Position numbers and translations under genes: made by a program. A model generated the notes under the pieces. That model searched no databases. It saw nothing but the letters and a program-made list of their open reading frames with translations, and was not told where the DNA came from. 18,658 bases of DNA from Pseudomonadota bacterium (lineage in GTDB: Bacteria; Pseudomonadota; Alphaproteobacteria; Elsterales; Elsteraceae): the NCBI GenBank assembly GCA_016195115.1, contig JACQAI010000134.1, positions 1-18,658 of the forward strand, written 5' to 3'. Positions within the stretch are counted from its first letter, which is position 1, and every line of letters begins with the position of its first letter. This document shows, one piece after another, positions 1-8,340 of this stretch.

Positions 1-1
1 C

Positions 2-625
2 AATCTGATGATCGCGCTCGGCCTCGGCTCGCTGCTGTTCGCCGGGTTGATGCTCTACCGCCGCCGCGACGTGAAGCGCTTCTTCGGCTATTCGTCGATC
101 GAGCACGTCGGCATCATGACGTTTGCGTTCGGGATCGGCGGCACCGCCGCCAATTTCGCCGGACTGCTCCACATGGCGGCGCACGGCCTGACGAAATCGT
201 CGATCTTCTTCGCGGTCGGTCGGATCGTGCAGCTCAAGGGCACGCGCGAGATCGTCCGCCTGTCCGGCATCGCGACCAGCCACCCCCTGCTCGGCTGGGG
301 ATTCGTGCTGGCCGTCATCGCGAGCGCGGGCGCGCCGCCGTTCAGCATCTTCGCCACCGAATTCCTGATCGTCACGTCGGCCTTTCCGGGCTCGCCCGCG
401 CTCGGCGCGCTGTTCGCGCTCGGCCTCCTGATCGCGCTGGGGGCGCTGCTGCTGCGCGTCCAACAGATCGCCTTCGGGACGGTGACGCCGTCGGCGACGG
501 CGCGCGCTCCGGCGACCACCGTGGTGCCCCTCTATGCCCATCTCGGGCTGGTGGTGCTGGCCGCCCTCTGGCTCCCGCCGACGTTGATCGGCTGGTTCGC
601 CAACGTCTCCCGCATGCTGGGCTGA
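2..625 (+). CDS. hyfF: HyfF-like proton-translocating membrane subunit (3' part)
   Basis: This is the C-terminal ~207 residues of an antiporter-like (ND5/NuoN/HyfF, proton_antipo_M) membrane subunit; the reading frame is open to the left edge, so the true start lies outside the window. Counting from the Met at position 8, the segment DVKRFFGYSSIEHVGI carries K23, and LLHMAAHGLTKSSIFF carries H55, H59 and K63. These match the conserved Lys and His residues of the proton channel in this family. Several hydrophobic helices follow. The stop is 3 bases before the hyfG-like start, so the two genes are surely co-transcribed. A complete HyfF is about 500 residues, so more than half is missing here. 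HyfF is favoured over NuoN or MrpD because of the hyfG/hyfI-type genes that follow. In the family, this subunit couples redox chemistry to ion movement across the inner membrane. Confidence 0.85.
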   Translation, partial: NLMIALGLGSLLFAGLMLYRRRDVKRFFGYSSIEHVGIMTFAFGIGGTAANFAGLLHMAAHGLTKSSIFFAVGRIVQLKGTREIVRLSGIATSHPLLGWGFVLAVIASAGAPPFSIFATEFLIVTSAFPGSPALGALFALGLLIALGALLLRVQQIAFGTVTPSATARAPATTVVPLYAHLGLVVLAALWLPPTLIGWFANVSRMLG

Positions 626-628
626 GCC

Positions 629-2146
629 ATGGCCGCGCCCGCCCTCGGCGAGTGGATACAAAACCTTCCCGGCACGAACTGGGAGGCGGTGCCGGCGCAT
701 CGTCCGGTGCCGCGCCACGTTTTCGATGCCGCGGCGTGGAATGATCTGATCGCGATGCTCGCGGTCGCCGACTGGGAGCTGTTCGGTCTGTGGGGCGACG
801 ACGACACGATCCACGTGGCGGTGCGCGACCCCGGAGACGGGCTGCTGGTCGTGCTCAGCCACCCCTGTCCGGACAAGAGCTTCCAATCGCTCGGCCATGT
901 CCGGCCGGGCGCGATCCGGCTCGAGCGCGCCGCCGCCGACCTGCACGCGCTGATCTCGTTCGACGGACCGGATCGGCGGCCCTGGCTCGACCACGGCCGC
1001 TGGGAGCGCTCGCGGCTGTTCGCGTCGGCGCCCTACCCCTTCCTGCCGGTCGACGGCGACGGCGTGCACCAGATCCCGGTCGGTCCGGTCCATGCCGGGA
1101 TCATCGAGCCCGGCCATTTCCGCTTCCACTGCAACGGCGAGACCGTGGTGCGGCTGGAGGTGCGGCTCGGTTACGTCCACAAGGGCGTCGAGACCCTGAT
1201 GGCCGGCCAGCCGGCGTTCGACGCCGTCAAGCTCGCCGGTCGCATCTCAGGCGACAGCACGGTCGCCTACGCGCTCGCATTCTCGCGCGCGGTCGAGGCA
1301 GCGAGCGGCGCCGCCGTGCCCGCGCGCGCGGTCGAGCTGCGCGCCCTGATGGCCGAGCTCGAGCGCCTGGCCAACCACTTCGGCGATGTCGGCGCAATCG
1401 CCAACGACGCCGCGTTCGCGCTGCTCCATGCCGAGTGCGGCCGTCTGCGCGAGCTGATCTTGCGCGCCGCCGAGCGCTGCTTCGGCCATCGCCTGATGAT
1501 GGACAGGATCGTGCCGGGCGGCGTCGCCGTCGATCTCGACACCGGCGGTGCCGACGCGCTCGCCGAGCTGGTCGACGAGCTCGCCGTGCGCCTGCGTCAC
1601 GTCGTTGACATCTACAACGCCAAGCCCTCGCTGCTCGATCGCACGACCAACACCGGTATCATCTCGGCCGAGCTGGTGCAGCGCTTCGCCGCCGGCGGCT
1701 TTGTCGGGCGTGCCGCGTCGCGCGATTTCGACGCGCGCAAGCAGCCCGGCTACCCGCCCTACGACGCGCTCGCGTTCGAGGTGCCGGTACGACGCTACGG
1801 CGACGTCCACAGCCGCGTCACGATTCGCGTCGAGGAGATCGACCAAAGCCTCGGCCTGGTGCGCCAGCTGCTCGAGCGCCTGGCCGGCCCGGCGGCGCGC
1901 ACCGAGCTGCGCGCCACGCTGCCGGCCGGCAGCGGCGAAGGCCTGGCGCTGGTCGAGGGCTTCCGCGGCGACGTCCTGGCCTGGGTCCGGCTCGGCGGCG
2001 ACGCTCGGGTGATCCGGGCGCACCTGCGCGATCCCTCGTGGTTCCAATGGCCGTTGATCGAGGCCGCGATCGAGGGCAACATCGTCGCCGATTTCCCGCT
2101 CTGCAATAAGAGCGTCAACGGCTCCTACTCCGGACACGATCTCTAG
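629..2146 (+). CDS. hyfG: HyfG-like large subunit (NuoC-NuoD fusion) lacking [NiFe] cysteines
   Basis: This 505-residue protein joins an N-terminal NuoC-like domain (roughly residues 1-125) to a NuoD/hydrogenase-large-subunit domain. The diagnostic stretch HQIPVGPVHAGIIEPGHF is at 147-164, followed by RLGYVHKGVE. In true group 4 [NiFe] hydrogenases the N-terminal nickel motif is RxCGxC; here the same place reads RISGDS, with Ser at 207 and 210. The C-terminal DPCxxC motif is replaced by FPLCNKS (489-495), and the protein ends 10 residues later in GHDL. There is therefore no CxxC pair at either end and no obvious tail for a maturation protease. This matches what is known of Ehr (energy-converting hydrogenase-related) complexes: a complex-I-like core that cannot bind Ni-Fe. 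The electron donor and acceptor are unknown. It lies 3 bases after hyfF and 15 bases before the small-subunit gene. Confidence 0.85.
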   Translation: MAAPALGEWIQNLPGTNWEAVPAHRPVPRHVFDAAAWNDLIAMLAVADWELFGLWGDDDTIHVAVRDPGDGLLVVLSHPCPDKSFQSLGHVRPGAIRLERAAADLHALISFDGPDRRPWLDHGRWERSRLFASAPYPFLPVDGDGVHQIPVGPVHAGIIEPGHFRFHCNGETVVRLEVRLGYVHKGVETLMAGQPAFDAVKLAGRISGDSTVAYALAFSRAVEAASGAAVPARAVELRALMAELERLANHFGDVGAIANDAAFALLHAECGRLRELILRAAERCFGHRLMMDRIVPGGVAVDLDTGGADALAELVDELAVRLRHVVDIYNAKPSLLDRTTNTGIISAELVQRFAAGGFVGRAASRDFDARKQPGYPPYDALAFEVPVRRYGDVHSRVTIRVEEIDQSLGLVRQLLERLAGPAARTELRATLPAGSGEGLALVEGFRGDVLAWVRLGGDARVIRAHLRDPSWFQWPLIEAAIEGNIVADFPLCNKSVNGSYSGHDL

Positions 2147-2161
2147 AGGCGCCGACCAGCC

Positions 2162-2695
2162 ATGTGGAAATTGATCGCCCGAAACCTGTTGACCGCGCCG
2201 GTGACCGAGCCGCCGCCGCCGGTCAGCCGCGAGGCGCTGGTCGAGCTCGCCGCCCAGGTCGACAAGGCGGCGCGGGCGCGGCTCGGCCGCAGCCTCAGCA
2301 TCCGCCAGATCGATGCCGGCAGCTGCAACGGCTGCGAGCTCGAGATCCACGCGCTCAACAACCCGTTCTACGACATCGAGCGCTTCGGCATCCGCTTTGT
2401 AGCGTCGCCACGCCATGCCGACGTGCTGCTGGTCACCGGCCCGGTGACCGCCAACATGGCCGAGGCGCTGCAGCGCACCTATGCCGCCACGCCGGATCCC
2501 AAATGGGTGGTCGCGACCGGCGACTGCGCGCTCGACGGCGGCCTGTTCGCCGGCAGCTACGCCGTGGTCGGCGGCGTCAGCGCGGTAGTGCCGGTCGATC
2601 TGCACATCCGCGGCTGCCCGCCGAGCCCGACCCAGCTGCTGTCGGGGCTGCTCGCGTTGCTCGAGCACGTCGAGCGCGGCGGCGTACCGCGCTAG
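2162..2695 (+). CDS. hyfI: HyfI/NuoB-like [4Fe-4S] small subunit
   Basis: This 177-residue protein belongs to the NuoB/HyfI/HycG small-subunit family. The motif SCNGCE gives C55 and C58, and further cysteines sit at C122 (TGDCALDGG) and C152 (RGCPPSP). Together they form the full ligand set for the proximal [4Fe-4S] cluster (N2 in complex I). The CxxC spacing is the hydrogenase/Ehr type rather than the adjacent CC of respiratory NuoB. The cluster is intact although the nickel site of the large-subunit partner is gone, so electron transfer up to the subunit interface should still work. The N-terminal ~45 residues are a short leader with a PPPP stretch. The ATG at 2162 follows the hyfG stop by 15 bases, with a weak AGAGG ahead. 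It is probably a peripheral subunit on the cytoplasmic side of the membrane. Confidence 0.88.
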   Translation: MWKLIARNLLTAPVTEPPPPVSREALVELAAQVDKAARARLGRSLSIRQIDAGSCNGCELEIHALNNPFYDIERFGIRFVASPRHADVLLVTGPVTANMAEALQRTYAATPDPKWVVATGDCALDGGLFAGSYAVVGGVSAVVPVDLHIRGCPPSPTQLLSGLLALLEHVERGGVPR

Positions 2696-2709
2696 ATCGG
2701 CGCGGCGAG

Positions 2710-3444
2710 ATGCTGCCGCCGCGGCTCTACACCGACCTGGCGGCCTGGTGGCCGCTGTTTTCGCCGCCCGACCGCTACGCCGAGGAGGCCGACTGGCTGC
2801 TCGACACGGCGACGAAGATGCTCGGCCGGCGCCCCGCCACGATGCTGGAGCTCGGCTCCGGGGGCGGCCACGCGGCGTCTCACCTCGGTCGGCACGCCGC
2901 GATGACCCTGGTCGACGCGTCGCCGGCGATGCTCGACGTCAGCCGCCGGCTCAATCCGCGCGCAACCCACGTACACGGCGACATGCGCACGGTGCGGCTG
3001 GGCACGGCCTTCGATGTCGTGATGATCCACGACGCGGTCATGTACATGACCGCCGAAGACGATCTGTGCGCCGCGCTGACGACCTTGCGCGCCCACCTCT
3101 CGACGAATGGCATCGCCGTTGTGCTCCCCGACTACGTCGCCGAGACCTTCAAGCCGCACGTCGAGAGCGGCGGCCACGATGCCGACGACGGCAGCGGCCG
3201 CGGCCTGCGCTACATCAGCTGGATCCAGGCGCCGGATTCCGGCGCCACCGTGCACAGCGCCGACCTCGCGATCCTGCTGCGCGACACCGACGGCACGGTG
3301 CGGCTGGTCCATGACCGGCACAGCCTCGGGCTGTTCACGCGCGCGACCTGGCGCACCGCGTTCGCGCGCGCCGGCTTCGCGGCACCGACGATCACGCGCG
3401 ACCTGTGGCAACGCGACGTGTTCTTGGCGCGTCCGGCGGGCTAG
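2710..3444 (+). CDS. class I SAM-dependent methyltransferase
   Basis: This 244-residue protein has a class I SAM methyltransferase fold. Motif I, MLELGSGGG, is at 45-53, followed by the acidic ribose-binding residue in TLVDAS (D69) and HGDMRTVRL (D91), a typical motif II/III pattern. FDVVMIHDAV at about 101-110 fits motif IV, and WQRDVFLARP is the closing beta strand. The frame is open further upstream, but that part overlaps the hyfI-like gene. The ATG at 2710 is the sensible start and leaves a 14-base gap, which suggests co-transcription with the Hyf/Ehr operon. The ribosome binding site is poor (GGCGAG). The substrate cannot be read from the sequence; a small molecule is more likely than protein or DNA given the size and lack of extra domains. 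A link to the redox complex is only inferred from position. Confidence 0.8.
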   Translation: MLPPRLYTDLAAWWPLFSPPDRYAEEADWLLDTATKMLGRRPATMLELGSGGGHAASHLGRHAAMTLVDASPAMLDVSRRLNPRATHVHGDMRTVRLGTAFDVVMIHDAVMYMTAEDDLCAALTTLRAHLSTNGIAVVLPDYVAETFKPHVESGGHDADDGSGRGLRYISWIQAPDSGATVHSADLAILLRDTDGTVRLVHDRHSLGLFTRATWRTAFARAGFAAPTITRDLWQRDVFLARPAG

Positions 3445-3587
3445 CACCGCGGCGGCCGTTGCATAAATTTGCGGCAATTCCAGACCGTTTTTCTGATGTC
3501 CGCTAACGAATCTTGCTTATTGGGAGCGACCGGGGGCGGCCGCTAGGCTCGACGATCATCGGTTTGCGATCGGTGAGTTCGCCGCCC

Positions 3588-3998
3588 ATGCCTTCCCGCG
3601 TTCGGTCCGCGCGTGTTCTGGTGGTCGAGGATGAGCCGACGATCGCGCTTGGCCTCAGGCTTCTGCTCAACGACTGGGGCTACGGCGTGACCGGCGTCGC
3701 GGCGCGCGGCGAGGACGCCCTGATCATGGCGGCGATCACGCCGCCCGATCTCGTGCTCATGGACGTGCGCCTCGACGGCGGCATGGACGGCATCGAGACC
3801 GCCGCGGCGCTGCGCCAGAGCCATGCCATGCCGATCGTGTTCCTGACCGCGCAGTCCGACCCGACGACGGCGGCGCGGCTGGCCGCCAGCCAAGCCGGCG
3901 GCGTGCTGCTCAAGCCGGTCGAGCCCGAGCGCCTGCGCGGCACCATCGCGGGATTGCTGCCGCTGCGGCTGGCCGTCGCGCCGCGCGCGAGCGCGTAG
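3588..3998 (+). CDS. stand-alone response regulator receiver protein
   Basis: From the ATG at 3588 this is a 136-residue protein that is almost entirely one CheY-like receiver domain. The acidic pocket is E14/D15 (VVEDEP), the phospho-acceptor is D59 (LVLMDVRLDGGMDG), the switch residue is T87 (VFLTAQ) and the conserved lysine is K109 (LLKPV). There is no output domain, so it probably acts by protein contact, as CheY, DivK or phosphorelay intermediates do. The frame extends upstream to a TTG at 3513, but the ATG right before PSRVRSARVLVVEDEP fits the usual domain start better. No histidine kinase gene is adjacent. The 143-base gap upstream is locally AT-rich and holds TTGC-N11-GCAA at 3459-3477, which could be a regulator site or part of a promoter; this is weak. 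Confidence 0.85.
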   Translation: MPSRVRSARVLVVEDEPTIALGLRLLLNDWGYGVTGVAARGEDALIMAAITPPDLVLMDVRLDGGMDGIETAAALRQSHAMPIVFLTAQSDPTTAARLAASQAGGVLLKPVEPERLRGTIAGLLPLRLAVAPRASA

Positions 3999-4033
3999 TC
4001 TTCTGTAGCTCCCGAAGCAGTGGATCGCTACCG

Positions 4034-4055
4034 TTGGGCCTTCGAGCGGGCCCAA
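4034..4055 (+). promoter_or_regulatory. leader hairpin ahead of the adhC ribosome binding site
   Basis: TTGGGCC (4034-4040) and GGCCCAA (4049-4055) form a perfect 7-bp stem with an 8-base loop. The stem runs into the AGGGAG ribosome binding site (about 4055-4060) of the dehydrogenase gene starting at 4069. There is no T-run, so it is a poor intrinsic terminator for the response-regulator gene. It could tune translation of the downstream gene. Its function is inferred only from position. Confidence 0.35.
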
Positions 4056-4068
4056 GGGAGACGATCAT

Positions 4069-5178
<1,110 letters not shown>

Positions 5179-5213
5179 CGACGTCTCGGCGCTCGAGCAA
5201 CGCAGTCGGCGAG

Positions 5214-5600
5214 CTACCAGCGGACGTCTGCGCCATACTGCATGAACACCGGATCGGCCGTAACGACGGGAAGACGGTCGATCATCGCCTGAGCGATCAA
5301 CATGCGATCGAATGGATCACGGTGCGGCCCGGGCAGGCGGCCGGCAGCGAGCGCGTGCTCCATCGCGATCGGCAATGAGGTAATCCGGCCGACCCGCAGA
5401 TAGCGCGACAGATCCGCGGCAACGTCGCCCGCTTTGGGCAACTTGCCCAGTCGATGCTTGGTCGCGATTTCCCACCCTGATGCCGCGCTGACAAACACCT
5501 CGTTCTCAGGACCCGCGATCAGCGCGCGCGCCACGCTTGACAGCCGCGCATCATCGAAGATCCACCAAAGCAGCGCGTGGGTATCGAGAAGCAGCTTCAA
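5214..5600 (-). CDS. vapC: VapC-like PIN-domain toxin
   Basis: This 128-residue protein is a PIN-domain ribonuclease of the type II toxin family. The acidic active-site set is visible: D6 (LLLDTHALLWW), E44 (SGWEIATKHRLGK), D95/D98 (PHRDPFDRMLIAQA) and D116 (VVTADPVF). The DTHALLWW start and the DPFDRMLIAQA block are typical of the PIN subfamily paired with Phd/YefM-type antitoxins. Its start overlaps the antitoxin stop by 4 bases (5597-5600), so the pair is translationally coupled. It ends 35 bases from the convergent adhC stop. By family, the toxin would cleave RNA when freed from its antitoxin; the target is unknown. All catalytic acids are present, so it is probably functional. Confidence 0.9.
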   Translation of the reverse strand: MKLLLDTHALLWWIFDDARLSSVARALIAGPENEVFVSAASGWEIATKHRLGKLPKAGDVAADLSRYLRVGRITSLPIAMEHALAAGRLPGPHRDPFDRMLIAQAMIDRLPVVTADPVFMQYGADVRW

Positions 5601-5824
5601 CGCTCCCAGGCCTCGATCTCCTCGTTCGGCAACGGCTCGAAGAATTCGTCCCCAACCTCGCCTTTGGCAAATCCCGGTCGACGCGGCTGGCGTCCCTCGA
5701 CGGGAACCAACTTGGCGATCGGGGTCCCAGCCTTGGCGATGATGATCTCCTCCCCAGCGGCGACGCGATCGAGCAGCAGCGACAGCTTGGTTTTGGCTTC
5801 GTAAACGTTGACGATGTCGGGCAT
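5597..5824 (-). CDS. Phd/YefM-family antitoxin
   Basis: This 75-residue protein begins MPDIVNVYEAKTKLSLLLDRVAAGEEIIIAKAG in sense, the classic Phd/YefM DNA-binding fold: NVYEAKTKLS at about 6-15 followed by the VAAGEEIII strand. The C-terminal half (PRRPGFAKGEVGDEFFEPLPNEE) is acidic and proline-rich, as expected for a flexible toxin-neutralising tail. The start is backed by AGAGGTG about 7 bases upstream. It precedes the PIN toxin with a 4-base overlap, the usual antitoxin-first order. It lies 48 bases after livF on the same strand, but the palindromes in that gap suggest its own regulated promoter. By family, it binds its own operator and represses the pair together with the toxin. Confidence 0.9.
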   Translation of the reverse strand: MPDIVNVYEAKTKLSLLLDRVAAGEEIIIAKAGTPIAKLVPVEGRQPRRPGFAKGEVGDEFFEPLPNEEIEAWER

Positions 5825-5847
5825 CGAATCACCTCTTCGAGATACTT

Positions 5848-5872
5848 AGTCAAATCGCTTGACCAAGTCAAG
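5848..5872 (-). promoter_or_regulatory. putative autoregulatory operator/promoter of the toxin-antitoxin pair
   Basis: Two overlapping inverted repeats fill the livF-antitoxin gap: CTTGAC (5858-5863)-CAA-GTCAAG (5867-5872), a perfect 6-bp dyad, and GTCAA (5849-5853)-ATCGC-TTGAC (5859-5863). The shared TTGAC/GTCAA half-sites look like an operator for the Phd-type antitoxin. Read on the minus strand, TTGACT at 5866-5871 could also be a -35 box, but the matching -10 (near TAAGTA, 5843-5848) is weak. Confidence 0.55.
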
Positions 5873-6580
5873 TCACGCGCCCAAGAACGCCGCCTGGATC
5901 GCCGGACTGGTGCGCAACGCGGCTGACGGCCCGGACTCGACGACGCGGCCGACCTGCAGGACGTAGGCGCGCTGGGTGACCGCGAGCGCGGTCGCGACGT
6001 TCTGCTCGGCGAGCAGCACGGCGGTGCCGGATGCCGCGATGGCACGCACGTGGGCGAGCATCTCCTGGGCGAGCAGCGGTGCCAGGCCGAGCGAGGGTTC
6101 ATCGAGGAGCAAAACCCTCGGCTCGGTCATCAGCGCGCGCGCGATCGCCAACATTTGTTGCTGGCCGCCCGAGAGCTGCCAGGCGCGGTCGTACGCCTTG
6201 TCGGCGAGCGCCGGGAACAGCGCGAACTGGCGCGCGATCGCTTCCTCGCGCGCGCGTTTGGCGCGCGGGCTGGCGACCGCGAGGTTGTCGTACACCGTCA
6301 TGCCGGGAAACACACGCCGGCCCTCCGGGCAATAGCCGAGGCCGAGCGCGGCGCGCCGATGCACCGCGCGTCCGGTCAGCGCGACGCCGTCGAGGCTGAC
6401 GACGCCGGCGGCCGACGGCACCAGGCCGATCACGGCGTTGAGCAGGGTCGACTTGCCGGCGCCGTTGGCGCCGAGCAACGCCACGGCCTCGCCGGCGCCG
6501 ACCTCGAGCGAGACGCCGTCGAGCGCCGTGATGGCGCCGTAGCACACGCTCAACGCGTCGAGCCGCAACCGCGCGGTCAT
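5873..6580 (-). CDS. livF: branched-chain amino acid-type ABC transporter ATPase LivF
   Basis: This 235-residue ABC ATPase has Walker A GANGAGKST (37-45), signature LSGGQ (136-140) and Walker B VLLLDEP (156-162). The block YCPEGRRVFPGMTVYDNL (about 83-100) is the hallmark that separates LivF from other ABC ATPases. The ATG at 6580 overlaps the stop of the upstream fused livMG gene by 4 bases, so translation is coupled. LivF forms a heterodimer with a LivG-type ATPase; here the LivG domain is part of the fused protein next door. It is a cytoplasmic ATPase bound to the membrane permease and energises uptake of branched-chain amino acids, or of related amides or urea in some family members. Substrate is not decided by sequence. 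The length is normal and nothing is missing. Confidence 0.93.
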   Translation of the reverse strand: MTARLRLDALSVCYGAITALDGVSLEVGAGEAVALLGANGAGKSTLLNAVIGLVPSAAGVVSLDGVALTGRAVHRRAALGLGYCPEGRRVFPGMTVYDNLAVASPRAKRAREEAIARQFALFPALADKAYDRAWQLSGGQQQMLAIARALMTEPRVLLLDEPSLGLAPLLAQEMLAHVRAIAASGTAVLLAEQNVATALAVTQRAYVLQVGRVVESGPSAALRTSPAIQAAFLGA

Positions 6581-8337
6581 GCCGAGCGCGCCTCGGCGCC
6601 GAGATAGGCCTCGATGACGCGGGCGTCGCGCCGGATCGTGTCCGGCGACCCTTCCGCGATCACTTGGCCGTGGTCGAGGCAGACCATGCGGGTCGCCAAC
6701 GGCATCAGGAACGCCATGTTGTGCTCGATCACGAGCAGGCTGAGGCCGCCCGCCGCGAGTGTCCGCAGACGCGCGGCGAGATCGCGCTGCTCGGTGGGAT
6801 TGAGCCCCGCCGCCGGCTCGTCGAGCAGCAGCAGGCGCGGCTCGAGCGCCAGCGCGCGCGCGATCTCGACCCGACGCTTGACCCCTTGGGCGAGGCCGCC
6901 GCAGCGCCGCGTCGCGTGCTCGGCGATGCCGAGCTCGCCGAGCAGCGCGATCGCCTCGCCGTGGGCGCGCGCCAGGGTGATGCGCGGCGTGCCGCGGCGC
7001 GTCTTGCCGCGGCGCGCCACCGCGACCGCGTCGAGCACCGTCATGTCGTCGACCAGGTTGAGGGTCTGGAACGTGCGCGCGATGCCGGCCCGCGCGATCG
7101 CATGGACGGCGTGGCCGGTGATCGCCTGCCCCGCGAGGACGACGGCGCCCGCGTCGGGCCGATAAACCCCCGTGACGACGTTGACCAAGGTGGTCTTGCC
7201 CGAGCCGTTGGGGCCGATCAGCCCGACGATCTCGCCGTGGCCGACCGTCAGGTCGATCGCGTTCAGCGCCCGCACGCCGCCGAAGCGCTGCGAGATGCCG
7301 CGCGCCTCGAGCAGCTTGGTGCCGCGATCGACGGCGCGGAGCTGCGGGCGGCGCAGCGGCAGCGGTGCTGGCGGCGTCGGCGCGGGCTCCGGCCACCGGC
7401 GCGTGCGCCAACGCTCGAGCGCGCCGATCAGCCCGAACGGCGCGATCACGATCATGAGCAGCAACAGCGCGCCGTAGGCGATCAGGTAGTAACGGTCGAG
7501 AAAACGCAGCCACTCGGGCAGGTGGACGAGCAGCACGGCGCCCAAAATGGCGCCGGCGACGCGCGTGCGCCCGCCGACCACCGCCATGGTCAGGCACGCG
7601 ACCATGACGGGAAACTCAAGCACCTCGGTCGAGATGATGCGCAGGGTGTGGACGTAGAGCGCGCCCGCCGCGCCGGCATAACCGGCGCCGAGCAGCAGCG
7701 CCGCCAGGCGCAGCCGGCCGATGTCGAGCCCGACCGCCTGCGCCGCCAGCGGGTTGTCGCGCATCAGGTGGAAGGCGCGGCCGGTGAGTCCGCGCGTGAT
7801 CTGCCAGGCGAGCGCGGCGCCGGCCGCGACCACGCCCCAGACCAGCAGCAGCATCGGCCAACCGTTCGGCAGGACCGCGCCGAACAGCACCACCGGCGGC
7901 ACGCCCGAGAGACCGTTGGGGCCGCCGGTCAGGCCCTCCCACTTGATCGCGATCAGCAGCAGGACTTGGGCGATGCCGAGGGTCGCGAGCGCGAAATAGT
8001 GCGACTCCAGGCGCAGCACCGGCAACGCGATCAACGCCGCGAGCACGACCGGCAGCGCGATCGACAGCGCAAACGTCGCGGGGAAGCTCCAGGCGAGCTG
8101 GCTGCCCAGGATGCCGGTCACGTAGGCGCCGAGGCCGAAGAACGCGCCCTGGGTCAACGCCAAGGCGCCGGCGTGACCGAAGATGAAGTGATAGCCGAGC
8201 ACCATCAGGGCGTAGATGCCCGCGACCGTCAGCACGCGCAGGTGATAGGCCGAGCCGAAGACCAGCGGGTAGGCAACCAGCAACGCGATGCCGAGCGCGA
8301 GCGGCAGCCGGATCCCGGAGCGCAGCCACGCCGCCAT
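6577..8337 (-). CDS. livM-livG: fused LivM permease - LivG ATPase
   Basis: This 586-residue protein carries a LivM permease (about 1-320, with many hydrophobic helices and the conserved GYHFIFGHAGALALTQGAFF block at 49-68) fused to a LivG-type ATPase (about 345-586). In the ATPase, Walker A is GPNGSGKTT (375-383), the Q-loop glutamine is Q424 (ARTFQ), Walker B is LLLLDEP (D506, E507) and the H-loop is H538 (IEHN). The signature loop is unusual: LAQGV (482-486) where LivG proteins normally have a form such as LSxGQ. A proline-rich linker (about 325-340) joins the domains. The gene follows livH by 3 bases and overlaps livF by 4. LivM-LivG fusions are known in Alphaproteobacteria, so this is unlikely to be a sequencing artefact. 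Confidence 0.92.
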   Translation of the reverse strand: MAAWLRSGIRLPLALGIALLVAYPLVFGSAYHLRVLTVAGIYALMVLGYHFIFGHAGALALTQGAFFGLGAYVTGILGSQLAWSFPATFALSIALPVVLAALIALPVLRLESHYFALATLGIAQVLLLIAIKWEGLTGGPNGLSGVPPVVLFGAVLPNGWPMLLLVWGVVAAGAALAWQITRGLTGRAFHLMRDNPLAAQAVGLDIGRLRLAALLLGAGYAGAAGALYVHTLRIISTEVLEFPVMVACLTMAVVGGRTRVAGAILGAVLLVHLPEWLRFLDRYYLIAYGALLLLMIVIAPFGLIGALERWRTRRWPEPAPTPPAPLPLRRPQLRAVDRGTKLLEARGISQRFGGVRALNAIDLTVGHGEIVGLIGPNGSGKTTLVNVVTGVYRPDAGAVVLAGQAITGHAVHAIARAGIARTFQTLNLVDDMTVLDAVAVARRGKTRRGTPRITLARAHGEAIALLGELGIAEHATRRCGGLAQGVKRRVEIARALALEPRLLLLDEPAAGLNPTEQRDLAARLRTLAAGGLSLLVIEHNMAFLMPLATRMVCLDHGQVIAEGSPDTIRRDARVIEAYLGAEARSA

Positions 8338-8340
8338 CGT

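Noticed and set aside
1247..2668. A long minus-strand open frame (473 codons) across the hyfG/hyfI genes
   Set aside because: It is antisense to two well-supported genes, and its Arg/Ala/Gln-rich product shows no known motif. Such frames are common in very GC-rich DNA.
2164..2709. Upstream extension of the methyltransferase frame
   Set aside because: It overlaps the whole HyfI-like gene, and its translation is a low-complexity Arg/Ala/Gly-rich string. The ATG at 2710 gives a normal methyltransferase start.
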